Assembly (NCBI RefSeq): GCF_025499515.1
Contig: NZ_JAMKFA010000010.1
Location: 124,001-188,000, forward strand
Source: Flavobacterium odoriferum
GTDB taxonomy: Bacteria > Bacteroidota > Bacteroidia > Flavobacteriales > Flavobacteriaceae
Length of the DNA stretch: 64,000 nt
Direction: 5' to 3'
The notes beneath the pieces are model-generated. The model searched no databases. It was not told where the DNA came from and worked only from the letters and a program-made list of their open reading frames with translations. Positions 58,270 through 64,000 of the stretch are shown here, piece by piece. The position numbers and the translations under genes were made by a program. Numbering within the stretch: the stretch's first letter is position 1; the number at the start of each line of letters is the position of its first letter.

Positions 58270-60954
58270 TTGACACTTCAAAAAGTGAGCCAAATTTTTA
58301 CAAAAATACTATTAAAAGCATTGCATACAAAGTTATTTCATATCGTTTTTTCAGTAATTTTACTAACAATAGGAACAACATCTGTTTTTTCTCAAGAAAT
58401 TAAGTTTACCGATTCTATAAAACTTAATTCTTCTGACCTTATAAAAGTTAAAGATTCTACTGTTCAAGATTCGTCTAAAAAGAAGAAACCTTTTTTAGAT
58501 GGAATTGTGAATATGAAAGCTAAGGATTATGAAAAAATGGATCAGAAAAAGAAGCAACTTACTTTATACAATGAAGCTTCTATTAAGTATACCGATTTTG
58601 ACATAAAAGCAGGAAAAATTGTTTATGACTTTGAAAAAAAGCAAGTTTATGCAGGTAGATTAAAAGATTCTGCTGGGAACTATATACAAAGACCCGTTTT
58701 TACTCAAGGCGCAAATATAATTGAACCCGATTCTATTGTTTATAACAATGTGAGTGGAAAAGCTTTAATTTGGAATTCAAGAACCAAACAAGGTGAAATG
58801 TTCATTAAAGCTGAAATTTCTAAACGTGAAAATGATTCTGTCGTTTTTTTAAAGAATGCTAGATTAACTACTTCAAAAAACATAGATGATCCCGAATATT
58901 ATTTTTTAGTTCGTAAAGTAAAATTTGTTCCTAAGAAAAAAGTTGTTGCAGGATTAACTAATTTAGTAATTGCTGATGTTCCTACTCCTTTAGGACTTCC
59001 ATTTGCTTACTTTCCAATGACTGAAGAAAGTGTTTCAGGATTTATCATGCCAACTCCTGGACAGAATAATCGTCAAGGATATTTTTTACAAAATGGAGGA
59101 TATTACTTTGCATTAAGCGATTATTATGATTTAGCAATCTTAGGAGACTATTATACCAATGGTAGCTATGGATTACGCGCTGAAAGTAGTTATGCAAAAC
59201 GATACAAATTTGGTGGGCGACTTAATTTTAGGTTTGAAAATAATATTCAAAGTGAGAAAGGTTTTCCTGATTATGTAAAATCAAAACAATACAATATTCA
59301 ATGGTCGCATAGTCAAGATGCAAAAGCGGCCGCAAATTCAAGATTTTCTGCTTCTGTTAACTTAGGAAGTAGTCAATATTTCAGACAATCTATTAACATG
59401 AATAATGTTGGAGCGAGTTTAAACAACAACTTAAGTTCATCTGTTTCTTATTCAAAAACATTTCAGACAGTTCCACAAGTGAACATGTCATTATCTGCAA
59501 CACATTCTCAAAATACAAATTCACAACAAATTGACATGACATTGCCTACATTTCAAGCAAGTGTTGACCGAATTTTCCCTTTTGCTCCAAAAGATGGAGT
59601 TAAAAAAGGTATCATCAAAAATATAAACTTTCAATACAATATAAGAGGTGAAAACAGAATAAAAACAACAGATTCACTCTTCTTTAAACCACAAATGTTT
59701 AGAGATGCAAAAACAGGGTTTCAACATAGCATTCCAATTAGTACAAACTTTAAAATTTTCAAATATTTTAGTGTAACTATGGGAGCAGCATATAACGAAG
59801 TTTGGGCATTTAATACCATTGAAAAATATTTTAGCACATCTGAAAATAAAGTAATTACAGAAGAACAAAAAGGTTTTGAAACATTTAGAACCTATAATTT
59901 TTCAACAGGAATTGGTACAACAATTTATGGAACATTTAATTTTGGTGAAGATAAAAAAATTCAAGCCATTCGACACGTAATGCGACCAAATGTTTCTTAT
60001 GGTTATACTCCAAGCTTTGAACAATATTATGACACTTATGCTATTGATGCAACTGGATTAACAACTGCAGAATACACAAAATTTGAAAGCGGTTTATTTG
60101 GTGCTCCTGGTAACAACTATTCAAACAACTTAGGGTTTTCATTAAGTAATACATTTGAAGCAAAAGTTAAAGATGCAGAAAGTAAAAAAGGTGAAAGTAA
60201 AAAGGTAATGTTATTAAATAATTTAAACTTATCAACAAACTATAATTTAGCAGCTGATTCTTTAGCTTGGTCTCCAATTCGAATTTCTGGTGGAACAGAG
60301 CTTTTTAAGCAAAAAATGAATGTGAATTTTGCTACTACTCTTGATCCTTATGCGATTGATAATTCTGGTAGAAGAATTGAAAAATTTAATATTGATAACG
60401 GAGGTAGCTTGTTTAGAATGACAAGCGCAAACATGACAATAAACTATGCTTTTTCAAGTACAGATACCGAAAAGAAAACAAATCAGCAAAACCAGCAAAA
60501 TGGTGGAACTGGTGATGATTTATTTGGTACAAGTACTGATTTGAGTGATTCAAGACAAAGTTTGTTTAAAAAAGATGATGAAGATAGTGAAAAAGAAACC
60601 TCTACTGAATGGTATGCAACAAAATTACCTTGGGACTTACGTTTAGCATATTCGGTAACTTATAATAATTCAAATCGTCAAAATGAAATTTCTTCAAATT
60701 CATTAATGGCTTCTGGAAATATTGAATTAGCCCCACGTTGGAAAGTAGGTTTTTCATCTGGTTATGATTTTAAACAAAAAGGGGTTACTTTTACTCAGTT
60801 GCGATTTGAAAGAGATCTAGAAAGTTGGCGCATGAGTTTTAACTGGGTTCCGTTTGGTACAAACACTTATTGGGGATTTTTCATAGGAATATCTTCTTCT
60901 GTATTGAGCGATATCAAATATGACAAACGTCAATTACCAGACAGAGTTTTTTAA
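58270..60954 (+). CDS. lptD: LptD-like LPS-assembly outer-membrane protein
   Basis: An 894-residue protein. After an N-terminal membrane/signal segment (about 17-42, ending VFSQ) comes an OstA-like beta-taco part (YTDFDIKAGKIVYDFEKKQV) and a long beta barrel (PLGLPFAYFPMTEESVSGFI is the barrel entry typical of LptD). The end carries WVPFGTNTYWGFFIGISS. The start codon is TTG: no in-frame ATG lies before the signal peptide, and the -7 element is 20 bases upstream. Inserts LPS into the outer leaflet. Confidence 0.85.
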   Translation: MTLQKVSQIFTKILLKALHTKLFHIVFSVILLTIGTTSVFSQEIKFTDSIKLNSSDLIKVKDSTVQDSSKKKKPFLDGIVNMKAKDYEKMDQKKKQLTLYNEASIKYTDFDIKAGKIVYDFEKKQVYAGRLKDSAGNYIQRPVFTQGANIIEPDSIVYNNVSGKALIWNSRTKQGEMFIKAEISKRENDSVVFLKNARLTTSKNIDDPEYYFLVRKVKFVPKKKVVAGLTNLVIADVPTPLGLPFAYFPMTEESVSGFIMPTPGQNNRQGYFLQNGGYYFALSDYYDLAILGDYYTNGSYGLRAESSYAKRYKFGGRLNFRFENNIQSEKGFPDYVKSKQYNIQWSHSQDAKAAANSRFSASVNLGSSQYFRQSINMNNVGASLNNNLSSSVSYSKTFQTVPQVNMSLSATHSQNTNSQQIDMTLPTFQASVDRIFPFAPKDGVKKGIIKNINFQYNIRGENRIKTTDSLFFKPQMFRDAKTGFQHSIPISTNFKIFKYFSVTMGAAYNEVWAFNTIEKYFSTSENKVITEEQKGFETFRTYNFSTGIGTTIYGTFNFGEDKKIQAIRHVMRPNVSYGYTPSFEQYYDTYAIDATGLTTAEYTKFESGLFGAPGNNYSNNLGFSLSNTFEAKVKDAESKKGESKKVMLLNNLNLSTNYNLAADSLAWSPIRISGGTELFKQKMNVNFATTLDPYAIDNSGRRIEKFNIDNGGSLFRMTSANMTINYAFSSTDTEKKTNQQNQQNGGTGDDLFGTSTDLSDSRQSLFKKDDEDSEKETSTEWYATKLPWDLRLAYSVTYNNSNRQNEISSNSLMASGNIELAPRWKVGFSSGYDFKQKGVTFTQLRFERDLESWRMSFNWVPFGTNTYWGFFIGISSSVLSDIKYDKRQLPDRVF

Positions 60955-60978
60955 TAGAATTTTGAAATTGAAATAATT

Positions 60979-61359
60979 ATGAAAAAAATAATTTATACCA
61001 AAAATGCTCCTGCTCCTATTGGCCCATACAATCAAGCGATTTTAGTCGGAAACACATTATATACATCTGGACAAATTGCCCTTAATCCACTAACAATGGA
61101 ATTGGTTTTAGATGATATTGAAATAGAAACAAAACAAGTAATGGAAAACATGAAAGCTGTTTTAGCGGCAGCTGATATGACATTCGAAAATGTAATCAAA
61201 ACTTCTATTTTTATAATGAATATGAACGATTTTACTCGAATAAATTCTATTTATGGAAGTTATTTTGATGAAGCAACTGCTCCAGCTCGAGAAACGGTTC
61301 AAGTAGCTTGTTTACCAAAAAATGTAAATATTGAAATTTCAATGATTGCCATAAAATAA
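60979..61359 (+). CDS. ridA: RidA-family enamine/imine deaminase
   Basis: A 126-residue protein with the RidA signature NAPAPIGPYNQAILVGNTLY, a substrate-binding ARETVQVACLPKNVNIEISM. It destroys reactive enamines from PLP enzymes. Starts 24 bases after the lptD-like gene; a strong terminator follows. Confidence 0.93.
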   Translation: MKKIIYTKNAPAPIGPYNQAILVGNTLYTSGQIALNPLTMELVLDDIEIETKQVMENMKAVLAAADMTFENVIKTSIFIMNMNDFTRINSIYGSYFDEATAPARETVQVACLPKNVNIEISMIAIK

Positions 61360-61361
61360 TA

Positions 61362-61391
61362 AAAAAGGTCAGATTTAAATCTGACCTTTTT
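61362..61391. terminator. bidirectional terminator
   Basis: GGTCAGATTT and AAATCTGACC form a perfect 10-bp palindrome flanked by A and T runs, between ridA and glmM. Confidence 0.9.
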
Positions 61392-61395
61392 CTTT

Positions 61396-62793
61396 TTAAA
61401 TTCTTGCTATTTCTTTTAATTCCTTAACAAATCGTTCTGCTAAAATATCTGCTTCTGATTGTGTTGGTGCTTCTGTATAAATTCTAATAATTGGTTCTGT
61501 ATTTGATTTTCTCAAATGTACCCATTCTGTAGGAAAATCAATTTTTACTCCGTCGATTGTTGTAATGTTTTCCGATTTATATTTTTCGGTTAACGTAGCT
61601 AAAACATGATCTACATCAATTTGAGGTGTTAATTCAATCTTGTTTTTACTCATGTAATATTGTGGATACGAAGCTCTAATTTCGGCAACCGTTTTATCTT
61701 GATTTGCTAAATACGTTAAAAATAAAGCAACACCCACCATACTATCTCTTCCATAGTGTGATGACGGATAAATGATTCCTCCATTTCCTTCACCACCAAT
61801 AATAGCGTTGGTTTTCTTCATTAATTCTACCACGTTTACTTCACCAACAGCGCTTGCTTGGTAAGTTCCACCATGCTTTTCTGTAATATCTCGCAAAGCA
61901 CGTGAAGACGACATGTTAGAAACTGTATTTCCAGGAGTTTTTGACAAAACGTAATCTGCAACAGCTACTAATGTATATTCTTCGCCAAACATTTCGCCAT
62001 CATTTGAAATGAAAGCCAATCTATCTACATCTGGGTCAACAACAATTCCAAAATCGGCTTTTTCTTCTACAACTAATTTACAAATATCTCCCAAATGTTC
62101 TTTTAAAGGTTCAGGATTGTGTGGAAAATGCCCATTTGGCTCGCAGTATAATTTTACTACTTCAACACCCATTTGTTCCAATAAATTAGGGATAATAATT
62201 CCACCAGACGAATTCACACCATCAACTACTACTTTAAATTTCTTCGTTTTTACTAAATCAGCGTCAACCAAAGGTAATTCAAGCACTTCATCAATGTGAA
62301 TATCCATGTAAGCATTGTTTTCAATAACTTCGCCTAAATTATCAACATCCGAAAAATCAAAAGCTTCGTTCTCGGCAATTTCTAAAATTAATTCTCCTTC
62401 TTTTCCACTTAAAAATTCACCTTTTTCGTTTAATAATTTTAGTGCATTCCATTGTTTTGGATTGTGAGAAGCAGTTAAAATAATTCCACCATCAGCTTTT
62501 TCCAATGGAACAGCAATTTCAACCGTTGGCGTGGTTGATAAACCCAAATCAATTACATCGATTCCTAATCCAACTAATGTGTTCATCACTAAATTGTGAA
62601 TCATTGGTCCCGAAATTCGTGCATCTCTTCCAATAACTACTTTTAATCTTTCATTACCTTTTGAAGCATGTCTTATTTTTAAAAAAGAACCATATGCAGA
62701 TGCAAATTTTACAGCATCAACTGGAGTTAAATTGTCGCCAACCGCACCACCAATTGTGCCACGAATTCCTGATATTGATTTTATTAATGTCAT
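61396..62793 (-). CDS. glmM: phosphoglucosamine mutase
   Basis: A 465-residue alpha-D-phosphohexomutase. The start ATG at 62791-62793 gives MTLIKSISGIRGTIGG; a longer frame upstream is not needed. The phosphoserine loop LTASHNPKQWNALK, metal-binding VDPDVDRLAF, GGEGNGGIIYP and RKSNTEPIIRIYTEAP are present. It turns glucosamine-6-phosphate into the 1-phosphate for cell-wall synthesis; a phosphomannomutase role is less likely. Confidence 0.88.
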   Translation of the reverse strand: MTLIKSISGIRGTIGGAVGDNLTPVDAVKFASAYGSFLKIRHASKGNERLKVVIGRDARISGPMIHNLVMNTLVGLGIDVIDLGLSTTPTVEIAVPLEKADGGIILTASHNPKQWNALKLLNEKGEFLSGKEGELILEIAENEAFDFSDVDNLGEVIENNAYMDIHIDEVLELPLVDADLVKTKKFKVVVDGVNSSGGIIIPNLLEQMGVEVVKLYCEPNGHFPHNPEPLKEHLGDICKLVVEEKADFGIVVDPDVDRLAFISNDGEMFGEEYTLVAVADYVLSKTPGNTVSNMSSSRALRDITEKHGGTYQASAVGEVNVVELMKKTNAIIGGEGNGGIIYPSSHYGRDSMVGVALFLTYLANQDKTVAEIRASYPQYYMSKNKIELTPQIDVDHVLATLTEKYKSENITTIDGVKIDFPTEWVHLRKSNTEPIIRIYTEAPTQSEADILAERFVKELKEIARI

Positions 62794-62832
62794 GTGTAGT
62801 TTTAATTTTGAAATACAAATATAAAAGATGTA

Positions 62833-62858
62833 GTTCGCAAAGACGCAAAGACGCGAAG
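62833..62858. repeat. CGCAAAG-type dispersed repeat
   Basis: GTTCGCAAAGACGCAAAGAC followed by GCGAAG; related to 28687-28730 in the same orientation and to 13831-13871 inverted. It lies in the divergent region between glmM and the ACP phosphodiesterase gene. Confidence 0.55.
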
Positions 62859-62895
62859 ATTTTTTTATATATTTACAAAAAGAACTTAGAAAAAC

Positions 62896-63489
62896 ATGAA
62901 CTATCTCGCACATATTTACTTATCAGGAACTAACGATTTGCTAAAAATCGGGAATTTCATGGCAGATAGTATCAAAGGGCATGATTATGAAAAGTTCGAT
63001 TCCGAAATTAAAAAAGGAATTTTATTGCACCGCCACATTGATAGTTTTACCGATATGCATCCTATTTACAGGCAAAGTAAACATCGTTTGCACGAAAAAT
63101 ACGGACATTATTCTGGTGTGATTATGGATATTTTATATGATCATTTTTTAGCAAAAAATTGGAGCAAGTATTCAAATGAAAAATTAGAAGATTATGCCAA
63201 CGATTTCTACAAATTATTACAAAACAATTACGATATTTTAACTGAAAGAATAAAAGGAATGATGCCGTATATGATTGCAAGAAATTGGTTTGTAAGTTAT
63301 GCTTCGATTGCAGGTTTGGAAATGATACTTTTTCAGATGGATTACAAAACAAAGCACAGAGCCAATATGCAAGAGGCGATTGTGGAATTACAAGATTTTT
63401 ATACCGAATTTGAATCGGAATTTTTTCAGTTTTTTGAAGAATTAATAATTTCGTGCCAACAGAAAATTACTGAATTAAATAAGCTATAG
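62896..63489 (+). CDS. acyl carrier protein phosphodiesterase
   Basis: A 197-residue protein of the AcpH family: MNYLAHIYLSGTNDLLKIGN, FMADSIKGHDYEKF, ILLHRHIDSFTDMHPI and GVIMDILYDHFLAKNW with the conserved His/Asp metal ligands. It removes the 4'-phosphopantetheine arm from ACP. Confidence 0.88.
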   Translation: MNYLAHIYLSGTNDLLKIGNFMADSIKGHDYEKFDSEIKKGILLHRHIDSFTDMHPIYRQSKHRLHEKYGHYSGVIMDILYDHFLAKNWSKYSNEKLEDYANDFYKLLQNNYDILTERIKGMMPYMIARNWFVSYASIAGLEMILFQMDYKTKHRANMQEAIVELQDFYTEFESEFFQFFEELIISCQQKITELNKL

Positions 63490-63538
63490 TTTTTAACTTC
63501 TGATTTTAAAACTTAATTTCGCATTTAAATCATAGATA

Positions 63539-64000
63539 ATGCCAAGAAAAAAAACGTTTTCTTTTAAAAACTTAATTCATAAGAATTTTAGACGTTTAGA
63601 ACAGTTTATTTTTCTTTTGAAATCATTACTTACACCACGACAATTTATTTATTTATCGTGTGTTTTAGTAGGGATTTCTTCGGCTTTGGCGGTAATTATT
63701 CTGAAAACTTTTGCGCATTGGGTTTTTAAATCATCTCAAAAATTAGATGACATCTTACACCTTCCATTTAGTAATAGTACTTTACCCATCATCGGAATTA
63801 TCATCACAGTAATCATCATTAAAAAAGTATTAGATGGTTCTATAGAAAAAGGAACTTCGCAAATTATGTATGCCGTAGCCAAAAAGCGAGGTATCATGCC
63901 CAGAAAACAGATGTTTGCCCAAATTATTACGAGTTCGTTTACCGTTGGTATGGGCGGAAGTGCAGGTTTAGAATCACCAATTACCATTACAGGAGCTGCT
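63539..64000 (+). CDS. ClC-family chloride channel/transporter, N-terminal part (cut by window edge)
   Basis: Translation from ATG 63539 gives 154 residues without a stop to the end of the window: a basic start (MPRKKTFSFKN), two membrane helices, and GMGGSAGLESPITITGA, the ClC pore motif with a Ser-Ala substitution in the usual GxGxEGP (here GSAGLESP). Channels of this family often end in CBS domains, which are beyond the window. Confidence 0.85.
   Translation, partial: MPRKKTFSFKNLIHKNFRRLEQFIFLLKSLLTPRQFIYLSCVLVGISSALAVIILKTFAHWVFKSSQKLDDILHLPFSNSTLPIIGIIITVIIIKKVLDGSIEKGTSQIMYAVAKKRGIMPRKQMFAQIITSSFTVGMGGSAGLESPITITGAA

Overview
The window comes from an AT-rich member of the Bacteroidota, most likely a Flavobacterium-like Flavobacteriaceae. 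Supporting signs are a type IX secretion C-terminal sorting domain (41162-42040), bacillithiol synthesis (BshA), an LptD-like protein, a VC_2705-type symporter with its DUF4212 partner, a DUF3667 protein, and several promoters matching the Bacteroidota -7 consensus TAnnTTTG. No CRISPR array, rRNA, phage or complete insertion sequence was seen.

Layout. 1-4745 (minus strand): a truncated symporter-type sensor gene, a small membrane protein, a sodium/carboxylate symporter with its small subunit, an outer-membrane porin, and a zinc-ribbon helix-turn-helix regulator that looks like a domesticated transposase N-terminus. 4990-16109 (plus strand): an aromatic-acid catabolic operon encoding a flavin reductase, a two-domain aryl-CoA monooxygenase/reductase, an aryl-CoA ligase, a thioesterase, a nitrilase-family enzyme, a gentisate-dioxygenase-like double cupin, an FAH-type hydrolase and a maleate isomerase. 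It is interrupted by a lipoprotein serine hydrolase and by a four-helix-bundle gene inside a 25-bp inverted repeat. 16113-18156: an archaemetzincin gene with an in-frame stop, a Crp-type regulator and a fatty acid hydroxylase.

18202-25648 is the most unusual part. It holds a slipin gene preceded by tRNA-like sequences that are increasingly degenerate towards it (Lys-, Leu- and T-arm-only forms), then tRNA genes for Tyr, Arg and Asn, two small peptide genes with their own terminators, two RlaP-type nucleotidyltransferases, a stand-alone T4-Pnkp-like 3'-phosphatase and a divergent WYL regulator. A 27-bp sequence (25/27 identical) occurs both in the divergent regulator promoter and in front of the degenerate tRNA/slipin unit, with the same spacing to a -7 element. 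This suggests one regulon, which I read as an RNA-damage or RNA-repair response. No RNA ligase gene lies in the window.

25662-40833: mostly housekeeping (esterase, fused alpha-keto acid dehydrogenase E1, 2OG-Fe(II)-type oxygenase, YciH, nucleoside phosphorylase, transglutaminase-fold proteins, Ung, MutS2 without Smr) with dispersed palindromic repeats whose ends read GGAACAC and GTGTTCC. 40907-64000: a small membrane peptide with an extraordinary palindromic terminator pair, a T9SS cargo protein, AroC, surface lipoproteins, BshA, a GH3-beta-lactamase fusion, Fe-S oxidoreductases, MlaD, two tandem cell-wall amidases, LptD, RidA, GlmM, ACP phosphodiesterase and the start of a ClC chloride channel.
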